From positions 1-64,000 of the forward strand of contig JAQOTA010000043.1 of assembly GCA_029532415.1 (NCBI GenBank): DNA of 64,000 bases, written 5' to 3'. The notes beneath the pieces were generated by a model, which worked only from the letters and a program-made list of their open reading frames with translations, did not search any database and was not told the DNA's origin. Both the position numbers and the translations under genes were made by a program. Positions 44,900 through 56,080 of the stretch are shown piece by piece; position 1 is the first letter of the stretch; each line of letters opens with the position of its first letter. The DNA is from Marasmius tenuissimus (Eukaryota > Basidiomycota > Agaricomycetes > Agaricales > Marasmiaceae).

Positions 44900-46461
44900 T
44901 CATTTTCCATGATGCTGCCCTGCATCTAGGTTCTCCAAAGCTTCTTGTTCGTGACTCCGTTGATTGTGGTGAATGCCCACCGAAATCTGGATGGACTGCG
45001 CATTTCTATCGTTCTCGATCGCCAAGACATGGGTACCCAGTCGGCTCGTTCGCCCATCAGGACAAGGAACGAAACCAATGGAGTCCTTTAGGTTGTAGAG
45101 CTTGATACGCAACGTCAACGTGTTGAACGTTATTGCCTATGATACCCAACAATTAAGGAAAGGAGATAAATATGTTAACGTGAAGCACCATCGACTGGAA
45201 TGATCACTCACTATAATCGGAGCGAGCGCTTGCAGAAAGATAAAGGCCGCTGACATCTCCAAGCACAGGAAAATCAACAGTAAAATCTCCGGAATGAGCT
45301 GCAACATTGTCGACTCGACCAGAATTCTCAAAATCGGATCCAGTCGAGAAGTGGACTGTCTATATTTAGACGATGTGTATCTCGTTTTCCATACCCGCGC
45401 CGCCATGAGTGAGGCGGTTATAGAGTTTAGACAAATGAGTATGGCTGCGTGAGCTCTTGACCACTTGTCTAAAAGCTGGAAGAGCTCTGCTTGCTGCATG
45501 CCCCCAGTGGATTTGTGAGTGTATGTGACGCAAACACCGATCCCGGTGGCTCGGGAACGAGAATGGCGTAAGGGTGGATCGAATCGCGAATAAGAGATGG
45601 ACTTACCAAGCTCTGCAGTGTATATGACAAGGAGTGCGGAGAGAATCTTCCAGTTCTTATTCCAAAGGACCCATGAACGGTATATCTGGAAGTTAGACGA
45701 AGTCACGGTGAAAATCTGTACGAACGAAACATACTCAGAACTAAAGGAAAGGCTGAGCTTGACGTACCGCGGCTGCAGCCCCCAAACTTTCCTGAATAAC
45801 GAACAGCATATCCTGAAGGACACGATGCCAGGTATCGAGGTGGGAGAAAAAAATGGCTGCAGGTTCCCCCGTTTTGCGTTGAAATGCAATCCATCCACGG
45901 TAAAGTGCAATCGAGAAATGAAGCGTGGCCACGAAAAACATTACGGTCGAGACTTTGATCATGACCTGCGTGGAAGGAGAAGCCAGCGAACCGAATGAAC
46001 GTGGAGGAGCCAAGCTCAAAAGCGCCGAACACATACGGTCACATGCCCTCGAGAGGCTCTCGAGCCCCTTTCACACACCCGTGGATTATCCGGTAGTAAG
46101 GTCACGTATAAGGTAAACAGGTAGTTGCAGACAAGGAAACCTGAAGTCGAGGCATTCAGCGCGCGAGCGCCCCACCCATCAAGCCAACGGAAGCTCCGTA
46201 TCTCACCGTAAAGGAGAATCTGGGTGATGGACGATTTGTGAGCTCCCCTAGATCAAGAAAGATTGCAATCGATATTTCACCTCACTAAAAGTTGCCGCTA
46301 GCATGCCTCCAGCATCTGGTATCAGTGCCATATTCGGGAGGGGAGTAACGACAAATCTCGACCTGCGAGTTGGGGGGATTCACACGAGCCGAGAGGGAGT
46401 AGACGCACCTATATATAGCAGCAGCAGCTGCGTTGATAAAGTCCGCCGGTGCATTCGACAT
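44900..46461 (-). CDS. multi-pass (about 7 TM) membrane protein, basidiomycete family
   Basis: Eight minus-strand exons (46461-46409, 46362-46281, 46219-46207, 46140-46079, 45965-45768, 45685-45607, 45549-45212, 45136-44900) give 353 aa with consistent phases. Helices in order: MLAATFSEILLYGFLVCNYL continuing to FTLYVTL; VSTVMFFVATLHFSIAL; MLFVIQESLGAAAAIYRSW; WKILSALLVIYTAEL; AHAAILICLNSITASLMAAR; LIPEILLLIFLCLEMSAAF; FLQALAPIIAITF. The IYRSWVLWNKNWK loop is typical of a large uncharacterised basidiomycete 7TM-like family distinct from DUF6533. The tail is polar and His/Gln-rich. Exon 3 is only 13 nt. Role unknown; a sensory receptor is a guess from topology only. Intact. Confidence 0.8.
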
Positions 46462-46639
46462 TTGATGAGAGAAGCTGGACCTTAAATGGATGTCTGAGTG
46501 CACAGAGTAAATCAAACGGTCTGCAGGCCTTTCAAGATAAATAATTAACCAGTACAAATCCCTGGTAACCAGCATCAAGCAGTGGATGACCGAAATCACG
46601 AGAGGGAGATGTATTTTGCGGTCCAAACCCACTTTCTCA

Positions 46640-47730
46640 TGAGTAATGCATGACTGGAACACTCCTGTATTCCGGATCCAACACAAATCCTATGTTGGCA
46701 ATGTCCATACCTTTGCTGGATGCGAGTAGCAGTGTGTTTTTGTCCCCCGCTATCACAACCGGTAATTCCCTGATTAACTGACAGGGCAAATGTAACACAC
46801 CACTATCCGGCAACTGCCGTCCGTAACTGACAATCATTGAGCCCGCGGCCAACTAACTGGTCTGTACCAGCAAAGCATTTTCAGGAATCAATCTATGTCT
46901 GCGGACCGGGAAGAGACTCGGAGGCGAGGCACTTACGTCGGCAAACGGAGAACCGGATGATCGTGTGAATCGGAACGCTGAGCATAGCGATTAACGGTTA
47001 ACAATAGAAACCGAATCACGGGAAAACATTGAGGACATGTCCAGGGTAAGCTAAGCAGGAAGAGCCATAGAACGGGACGAGCAATGACAAACACACTGAG
47101 AAGCTATGTAGATGCGAGCACGGAACCACTGAGTGAGGTACGTCCAATCTGTTACCCCAGTAAGCTTGGAGGAACCGGATGGTGAAGGGGGACAATACGG
47201 CGGATAGATTTGTGACTCGAAGAGATCCGTACTCGATGAACAGCGTAGATCAAGGCCTCAGTTTGATCAGGGAGAGAGATAATATGAAGGTAAGTAACCC
47301 AAAGCTCGGAGATGGCAGTATCCTTGAACAGTATAGCCAACAGCATATTCGCCCTGAATGATCCTAGCAGATGAACTACTCCAGATTCGCTTACTGTCGT
47401 CGTATGAATGAGGATTAAGCGGACGAGTTGAGTGACCAGAACCTGTTCAGAGGCCAGAGATAAAGAAAGGGTCATTTGAATGAGTTTTAGTAGTGTGGCT
47501 CAGAGAACTTTGTGCGGCTACTCTAGATAATGACCGAAAATGACTCGCAAGAAGGAGGCCATGTTTCGCCTCCAAAGTATAGCCATTGTGAAAGGGAGAT
47601 GGACATATTCAAAAGGGACAAGTATCCAGCGGTTAAGGGCAAGGAAAATAAAACCCTGAAGCCCCTGAGGCACCCAAGAGATCTGGCCACGAAAACATTC
47701 AGCGATATTCCACCGCTGTCGCATTCCTCT
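46640..47730 (-). pseudogene. remnant of another multi-pass membrane protein gene
   Basis: Minus-strand pieces in family order: GQISWVPQGLQGFIFLALNR with WILVPFEYVHL (compare DUF6533 LIW..K.LYLFQRYLPF), VLVTQLVRLILIHTTT, and FRANMLLAILFKDTAISELW (compare KAGVIKTMYQDGITYF). A tail-like segment VVIAGDKNTLLLASSKG ends HYS. The central helices are missing and several stops intervene, so I read it as decayed. A gene with unplaced introns is possible. Confidence 0.35.
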
Positions 47731-48780
47731 GTCTAGGTTGTTGATGCTTCAGCTAAAAACGAACAAGCGAAGAAAATATTCGCTTACCGGTTAAATAAGA
47801 AGGAAGTTGAGTTCAGTTTGTCTGTCTGTTACTCTACTATCCCTGTTAGCCTGTGAAGACAGAAGTAGTTCGGAAGTAGCAGCTTGGTAAGAGCAAGAAC
47901 GTGTGACGCGGACGGTCTTGAGGGCAGGTCAAGATCCTTCGGATCTTCTGAGCCGATAGTTTTGTGATCGGCTATCAACAAATTGAATACATAGTATTCC
48001 GATACGGAAGAACGCATGTGTACCTCTCGATCCGAGTTCCCGAGTATACTGAGATACCAAAAGGCGCTAAGAACATTCCTCCAGCATGTATCCGCTAATC
48101 AATCAAGAACTGAATAGTGACGGGCATCCGGTGAAACAAAGTCTCACAATGTCGGTCGAATATATACTTCGCCCTGAGAGCTTACCACTCCCCGACACGG
48201 TTGGCACACCACAGTGCTCTGTCTTCCCCCCTTTATTCATCGCTACCGAGAGAAAAAGAAAGGAACATAGGTTGCTTCAGAGTTTCATTGAGGGCCATTC
48301 CAGTTCTGTATCCATGCTTCTCAACCCAGAAGACCCGCATGTCGCCATAGGTCTTGCTTCGGCATTCTGTGCCATCCCACGCTCCTTCCAACTGTCTTGT
48401 TGATACTGGACAGACAATCTGCTTGCCCTCTTCTCCGGCGTACCTCTAGTAATTTTTCAAGTCGTTGGTGCGTCAGATGTTGCTTAGATCCTATCATTGA
48501 TGCTAACTCAACACTGTACCTTTAGTTGAGTCCTCATTCCCATTCACCTCATACAAACTCTCTTCGTTGTCAGTTAGCCTAGATCTTCTCAACGGCTATC
48601 ATCACGACGACTGTATCCATCCCCCATGCCACATTCATCTTCATAGGAATCAGATCAGGTCAGAAAAAGAAGTCATCGCTACGTTACCGTACGTTGAGGT
48701 ATGCATTCGAATCTGGATTGATGCTGTGCAATATTTCAGTGGTCGTAACGAGGTTGATTAAAAAGTGGGGAAACCTGGAG

Positions 48781-48832
48781 ATTATGGAAGGCCGGACGGT
48801 CGCGCTTTTCGCGTATCATTTCACCATCATTC
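48781..48832 (-). repeat. dispersed repeat R1, copy 1
   Basis: The minus strand reads ATGATACGCGAAAAGCGCGA then CCGTCCGGCCTTCCATAA, matching 63,608-63,658 (+) with few differences. Confidence 0.6.
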
Positions 48833-49971
48833 CATCAATTCTGCTGTGGTGACCCCTGATACCCCATAGTATCAATATCCGAGATATCTGTATTCTGTGT
48901 TGCTACTTGTAGATTCTGTTCAGCGTTAGTCCATTGTACCAGGTGTTTACAATGACATGGTCAGAGTATTCATACAGTGGTATGATTTGGTCAGTAAATC
49001 TTGATTACCCTTCCAAAGGGTCTTTGGTCAGCTCAACTTCCGGGCCTGGATATTTAAATACCCAGGAGTAATTTTTACCCTTTACTGCTCCCTATCTTCC
49101 GCGTCGCATTGACTGTGTGTATACTGCTGGGTCCTTGCCATGGTCAATACGAGGGTACTCGAGCTGAACCCCCCTCCATCGCCTTATGTCCCATAGTGAC
49201 ACCGTTGTATGGTTCATCCTATGATCACTATCGGCGACGTACACTCGCTTCGTCCTGAAGACCCTCCCGTGTGGACTATAGTCTGGGGGGGTTAGTTATT
49301 TCCAGGAGTCTGACCCGTAGCCGTTGACATAAGTAGATGATAGGACTAGTTAGCTTGTACGTTGCCCATGTTCGGTCCTGTCGAGCTCTGAGAAGATTGG
49401 TGGCACCATGTACTTAGCAGAAGTGGTTGATCCTCTCACCAACTTTGTCCATTGACATCATCATTACTGGCTAGAAAGAAAGCAACTCAGGACCCTAGCT
49501 ACATAGGATCAAGTCTCAATCCACAAGAATGTGTAGCGGACCTACATTGTCACCGTCATTTGACCCAATTTCGTACGATAGCTTCTACTCCCGTTGACTT
49601 TGGGGGGAACGGGATTCGGAAGTCCAATTGAACTCTTGGCCAAGTCAGATGATTAAATAATTAACCGACAAAGAGAACAACAGATATCCATGCGAGTGAT
49701 CTTTGATTTGAGCATAAAGCCTGGGTGACCGTGCTAGTTCTTTAAAAACTCGCGGTTGCCAGACCGCATAATAAACCGATTCTAATATCACTGCAATAAG
49801 ATGTCAAATTGGGGTCAGTATGGAAGGTGACAGCTCACTCAAGGCTTCGACTCGAATACAGGTCGGAAGTATGGTTCATACGTGGATATTTGTGATTTCC
49901 GGGGTCCTGGAACCTTCCGCTTCCATATCGGTAAGGAGCACCGAGGCTATCAGTGGCCATCACTGATGGGA

Positions 49972-49998
49972 AAGTGCGACCGTCCAGCCTTCCATAAT
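49972..49998 (+). repeat. dispersed repeat R1, partial copy
   Basis: GTGCGACCGTCCAGCCTTCC followed by ATAAT matches the distal half of R1. Confidence 0.5.
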
Positions 49999-50134
49999 GC
50001 ATTGCAAAAGCAGAACTCTTTCACACCGCCATTACGGTACTTTTTCGGTATCGTTTCCAGTAAACCTATTACACGCATTGATGCGAGAGCTTCCTAGCTC
50101 ATTTTATCACTGATCGATAGGTCAGGCTAATCAC

Positions 50135-50200
50135 CGCATCTAATAGGTGATGAATCAGGATTTGGACGAGGTTCTGTCTCTCCGACCCGCCTCACGAGTC
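50135..50200. repeat. dispersed repeat R2, copy 2
   Basis: CACCGCATCTAATAGG...GGATTTGGACGAGGTTCTG with a following CCGACCCGCCTCAC, collinear with 9,973-10,023. Confidence 0.45.
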
Positions 50201-51249
50201 CTGAGCAAAGTTACCTGTCACTACAATATTCGGTTCAACCGTTTTATTCAGAGTATAAGGCTCGAGTTCAAGAGGATAATCCGTGCGTAATCAACTGTCA
50301 AACAAAGGTTGAATGGTCAATTAACGAGGGATGAGTGGGCAGATCAATGCGGCTTGGAAGGCCACTCGTACTGTACTGCCTTCTCCGCTTACAAGACTAG
50401 TACCGCAGTGCGTCTCTTTTTAGTATTTCATTCATTTTTTTTCTCTGCGAATTTCGACACTGAGCATCAAGATCGTGATTCACAGGCTCACTTAAGGCTA
50501 AGCATGCCGCCTTGAAGCTTGAAGGAAGGCGTCGTGGATGAATTTGGTGCGTTCGGCAGGTTCCGAAACGACACATGGAGGTAGGTTATCACCAATCCTT
50601 GACACTTCATTTTCTTCACGCTTCTAATAGGGCCCGCCACAGCTCTGATGAGCGCCTGGCTAATTCGGGCTCCACAGTCTTGTTTGCTCAAGATCATTCA
50701 ATTTGAGGGAGGCGATAGTCCCGTGACTAGAGCACCTCGGGCGGGCAATTGGGAAGGATCGTTACAACTTGCCATAGCTGGAATCGTCGAGAAACCGAGA
50801 AAGAGTATTAAAGGGACAGAAATTGGAGGTCTCGGATGTAATCTAGTGCGTACCATCCTCATGGCTATACCTTCTATCCTCTATTCCTGTCTGACCGTCT
50901 TCTCAGGTGAAGAAAAAACTCCGAAATGATCGACCATGTGCTACAGAAACGAGGAATATAGCGATCTGATCTCTCCGTGTAAAGATCAACACTTGATGGT
51001 GCAATCCGCTCACAATTCTATGTTGAGATAGTCCGGACCACCTCCAAGTGAGCATTTTGAGAGGATTCATACCTCATCCCCACGCGTTCTGACATGCCCC
51101 GCTGAGCAGTAAGGCAGAAGGAAGCTGCCAAAGGCGAGCTCGGTTGACTTTGATAGACAGTGGCAAACAAGCTCTGATATAAGTCGATCTGTACTGGTCT
51201 ATTGTAGGGTACGGAGAGCCAACAGACTGGTCGACCGGATATGAGGGTC

Positions 51250-53930
51250 AGAAGTACCGCGCTTCACAGTTCTGTTTGCTCCAATCACTGATCTAGGGCT
51301 CTCGATTGACAGAAATATGAATAGCGTGTTTACAGCGCGTCATGGCAATAGAGGGCACCGGATTTCATGATCTATCTCAGGTTGACACGTCTTTTTTTTG
51401 GGTGTACCAAAGCTCACCCGAAGGTCACCGACCATTTCTGGCCTCTACTACCACAGGATTGATGCTGTTCATTTTGTTGCCTCTTCCAGAAACCGACAGG
51501 AGGTACCCGTTAATGATCGCGCCCGCAGTGATTGGAGCTGTTGGGCTGTATCTTCTACACATCTGATCAAAAGTGTGTTTTCGGGCTGCCTATTGGCGGG
51601 TCTTGTGAGCGCTAAATACACGTGTAGACAGGATGTACATTCGAAGCTTCACATATACAAGTGGGTCCATATTCGGTGCCATTCTTCCTACGCCTCTACC
51701 ACCATGTCAAGCTTTTTTCCGAACTCGCAGGACCTCACTTTCGTCGGTAATCAGCAATTCCAGCACATTGCTGGCAACGTTACAAATATACATCAATGTC
51801 GTCATAAGGAGTGTGAGGAGAATGAAAACAGAATATTGGTACGCCGCTATCTCAGTCACTTAGAATCAGAGAGCTAAATGGCGTCTGTTCCAGCCAAGGC
51901 AAACGAGATTCCAGGAGTTCCATGAGGGTGATGTGTTATTGGAGGGACCGGCGTGGTCAGGGGAGATGTACATCGATGTTGTCAAGTCCACAAACCCATT
52001 CAGAAAGCCGGTAAACACAAGGGTCAAAGTTGTAAGAAGATTCCAAACTGCCCGAATCTATCCAAACTACGGATCCACGGTCACAATCGTTACAATCGAG
52101 CCAGTAGCAAAGAAGGATAGGGCAACTATGTGCCTGGTGAGTGCAAATTACGCATTGTTATGGGCGTGGAGAGAGTGATGTAGTCCAGCTGTGGAATGAA
52201 TTCTATTATGCATACTCAAGTCACAGGTGGGGCTCATTCCGGCGCGAGGATCTCTGTGTTTTTATGAGCTGTATGTGAATTTAGATCGCCGTGGCTGGCA
52301 CAATTGCTGGGAATAGTGAGGTCGGAGACGCCGGCTTTTGTCCTTCATGCAGGTATGGAGGCTTGAGTAGGAGTTTTCGAAGCTGACAATCTGGGAATAC
52401 CAGGGCTGGCCAATGGATCGGAGTTCACGGACCGCTACCCCGAATACGGGATAGTATATCAGTACCTTGTCTACACAAAAGTATGTTCATCACACCGATT
52501 GAGCAGGGAAGCTTTGCTGAGAGTGTATCCAGACTGTCGCAGTTCAAGCACTTCGCGCCGACAACACATCGACGTTTCCGGTGAGTAGACTACTCTGAAC
52601 ATTCGCCTGGCTAAAAATAGCACAACAGGTGGGGAGGTGGTTTCACTGGATGTTCAATCCCAAAACCAGGTCTTGGCATTATGATGTCGCTTCCGCTTCC
52701 ATTGGAGAGTGGAGGGATGAGATTGTTTTTCTGAGCCCACTTCCACTTCCTCAAGGCACGCAACCCCAACTTGATCCTGAGGACATCGCCACCTACTTTG
52801 AGAAGACGGGTGAAGATGTTTTATACCTCTACGCGTCATTGGGATGCACGTGCAAAGAACCACTGTCAGCTCATGCTTCCCACGACTTCTTGACATTCGG
52901 GGCTGTTGCCAACCGCTATGATGGGATTGTTGCCCACTTCCCTTCCACTGCAACTCCTGAATGGCACTTTGAGAATTGGAGTCATAATATCAGAGCCAGC
53001 TGCTCCACAAAAGGTATGCTCAATTTCTATCCATTGAATTCATGTTTGACTCAAATCAGGCTCCTTGCGTGTTGACTTTGAATCCTACAACATACACAAC
53101 CCCCGATTGCAACTATATTTCTCATTGCGCCTTCCCTCGGAGGAACGAACTCGGCTCCGGGCTGCCTACCTCAGCCAGCATTTCTATGAATTGAGCGACT
53201 GTAAGTGCTGGATCAGTACTTATTTCCACGCCGATCATCTTGATCTGATATCTACATTCAGTCTTCATTGACGAGATAGGATTCTCCCTTGTTGGAAATT
53301 GGCCTCGTACCCACACGGTGTCTCCCAGACCTGCATACCTCTTTGTTCCATCTCTCCAAGTCGAGTACATCAACGGGATGTACTGTGTCCGCCATCCGCT
53401 TCCCGAATCATTATTCTACTGGGCATCTGACCCAGAGGGAAAAGATGTGATCCCAGAAGAGAGTTGGATAAAATATGACATACCTAAGCTGGAGGTCAAG
53501 ACATGGATTGGATCATGGTGGCGGGAGGGACAACATGAGTTGGTTGAGGATTATCTGCACAACAAAGGTTACGGGTCAGATAGGAAGCAGTATGCTCAAG
53601 ATAAAGGCTATCCCGAATTACTGGGAGGTGCGTACCTATCATGTTTTGAGTAGTGACATGACCTGATGCCACATCAAGGTGATCCTCACGATAGAAGGAT
53701 GGTCGACCCTGAAAATTCGGATTCAGATTTTGAGGATTCTTCTCGCTCGGAATCTCATCTCACCTCACCATCGATGTTCTCGCTCGTCGACACACCCATC
53801 AATTTCGAAGTTGATTGTGGCAAAGGCGATTCGTTTACCGGTCGTCTGGCCAAGGGCTTCAAGCTTTGGATGAATAGGAATGGTACAAGCATATCATTGA
53901 ATCACCTATGCCGACTCTCATGAGGTTTTC
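51250..53930 (+). repeat. segmental duplication, left copy
   Basis: Collinear with 56,080-58,785. The shared sequence begins in 5' flank (GCTCTCGATTGA(C/T)(A/G)GAAATATGA near 51,300 and 56,115) and runs through a whole 10-exon gene to its stop codon and slightly beyond. The introns are also alignable. Confidence 0.85.
51704..53923 (+). CDS. large protein of unknown function, basidiomycete family (copy 1)
   Basis: Exons 51704-51838, 51894-52136, 52189-52226, 52285-52352, 52383-52480, 52533-52580, 52629-53013, 53060-53200, 53262-53627 and 53679-53923 give 588 aa. The N-terminus holds the motif FVGNQQFQHIAGNVTNIHQ. Next is VKVVRRFQTARIYPNYGSTV then TIVTIEP, a WxxWMFNPKTRSWHYDVASA block, LTFGAVANRYDG and AHFPSTATPEWHFEN. 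Later come LFVPSLQVEYINGMYCVRHP, FYWASDPEGKDVIPE and IGSWWREGQHELVEDYL, then an acidic/Ser tail. It resembles a recurrent, uncharacterised Agaricomycete protein family; no catalytic motif, signal peptide or TM is visible. The model needs an intron of only 30 nt (52,353-52,382). Reading through it meets TGA, so either ultra-short splicing or a broken gene. Otherwise intact and closely matched to copy 2. Confidence 0.75.
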
Positions 53931-56080
53931 CTAGACGACATGTCCACCCGACGGGAGGGGAAATGCAGGGCCGTGAACACAGAGGATCCGGACGCGGATG
54001 ATTGGAATCTGGTCCAATCCAACAATTCGTAATACAGCCACCACGTCGTTCCCGCTCTGTTGTGACCAGTGAATTCCGCAGTAATAATGTGCAGTATGTC
54101 CAAAACAATAGCTATCTATTTTCTTTCTCTCCTGAGATCATGAGGAGTCCCTCGTTCGACGAGAAAATTGACTCGGGAACCAAATTTCCCCAAATTCCGT
54201 CATTTAGCAGTCTATCTGCAGGGTCTTTCAACATGAATCTTGTTTGGTTCTGTGAAATTTTGTTTCGATCACACGAAGCTAGTTGTGAAAGCTATAAACA
54301 TTGACGGCCTTCAGCCCCATATTCCAGCCGACGTGGATTTAACTGTTGTCAAGAGGTTCGGCTCGGATTGAAGCTTCTTGTAGCGAGAAAAGTAAATAGC
54401 GAGCAATAATAGTAGGTGACTATCCGAAATGTTTGTACTGTATAGACTGGCCATCCAACATAATTATGGCTGCCACCTATGGAGGAAACTGGGAAATTTC
54501 TAAGGCCTGCCGGCTCCAACAGCCTTTATGGAATACGCTTCCAGACCGTTCTAGTCATACCGCCCTTGGAAAAAAATGAATCGGAATGCCCCTTTCACAT
54601 GCCTTTCTCACTCATACCTCACAGCTTCTGGTCTGTCGTGACACTGGGCTTAGTTTGTATTATAACGGGACCAGCAAGCCCACTACATCGGCTAACTCTA
54701 GATCTAAAACCACGCCAAGTGGATTATTTGCACTCTGTTGACCTTGGCTGTCTTTTCAATAATGATAAGGATTCTGCTCAATCAGCCCAGATAAAGATGA
54801 GTTTTTGGGTGCAGCGAGAATAGTTACGAGGAAAACACGTTACTCCTTTACGGTCTATGTATCCATATCTTGCATCAAATATGTTGGCGTCTACAAAACC
54901 CACCAATCGATATTGTGGCCGAGCTTGTCAATCAGTATGCTGCTGGTCGCCCATATTCTGCGCGACAACATCAACCGGATCGATGAATGCCTTCTTGCTA
55001 CTGAAGAGGAAAATGCCAGGGTGTTTCCGCCTTGGGTCAAGGTCTACAGATGATTAACTCAAACACTAAGAAGTATTCTAGCCACCTACTCCTGTCACTC
55101 ATCAGCCTTAGTTCTCTCCGCACGTCACGCATCAACCCTTTTGGGATCACTCTGTCCCTTCCGACAGTACTTGGTATTCAGCGCTACCCCAAAGCTCAAC
55201 GCTCAACGATGAACCACTTTCCTATGGTTACCACGCCCTCGAACAGTGGAGCTCTGGTAGCATATTACGACCCTTCCTTCTCGTTTCTTCCCGACCTTTT
55301 ATGCTCCCCGTTGCACCCCGGAGAGAGGAAAAGCGACTAGTTGAAGGGAAACGTGGTCGGAGCAGAAGATGGGAGATATGGCATTGTGAGAGTACATTTC
55401 CCTCGTCCTTTCTACTTGATATCTTATCTGATCAATACCCTACTATGGCTCTACCGTACATCTGTCAAGAGGGCTTGCTCTTCGGGGCGAACGACATCGT
55501 GTTCAAGAGATCTAGATCCCTAGCTACAAGTCACTAGTCAAGTCCTGTTACCTACTCATTTACATGACGAAAACAGGCCTACACTCGGGCGGCGATGCAT
55601 ATGAAAACAACTTCTTTCACCATCGCACTGTGAGTGAGCATCTCACATTTTCTCTGCCTCTCCAGTACGAAGTTCACATCTCGTCGTTTATCTAGATTCT
55701 ATGCCGTTTATCTCGTATTCACGTCATCTCGAGTGGCCTACTTGCCTCGTATCATGTCCGTCGAGCCGGAAAGCCGGTTTTGTTCACGAATCACGAAAGC
55801 TTCAGGGACGAGTGTGTTCCGGAGCGACAGTAACAAGTCTCTACCCGTGTTTGAAGTACTGTCAGACTCTGCTTACCTGCGCTCATGTATATGGTAGCTA
55901 CTAGAGCATAGATCAGATCCTGTGATTCCACCTCATCTCACCCACTACAACGCAACTTTTACGTGCTGGGGATTGACACGCCCCACGATGATGATGGAGC
56001 CTCTCAAGAAATGAATTTAAGGTTTTTGCCACGGCAGCTGAAGGACCGATGGATTGATATGGGGTCAAAAGTACATCTTC
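53930..56080. other. spacer between the duplicated segments
   Basis: Unrecognised short open frames only, for example 54,805-55,053 (+) with LVAHILRDNINRIDECLLAT. No introns could be fitted and no domain is seen. Confidence 0.4.

Larger units (their letters stand above)
47740..51200. other. gene-poor, repeat-bearing stretch
   Basis: Open frames at 48,086-48,403 and 50,648-50,929 (+) have no recognisable domain or splicing. The stretch carries two copies of dispersed repeat R1 and one of R2. Confidence 0.4.

Noticed and set aside
45597..45998. 133-aa plus-strand frame
   Set aside because: Antisense of the 7TM-like gene exons 5-6.
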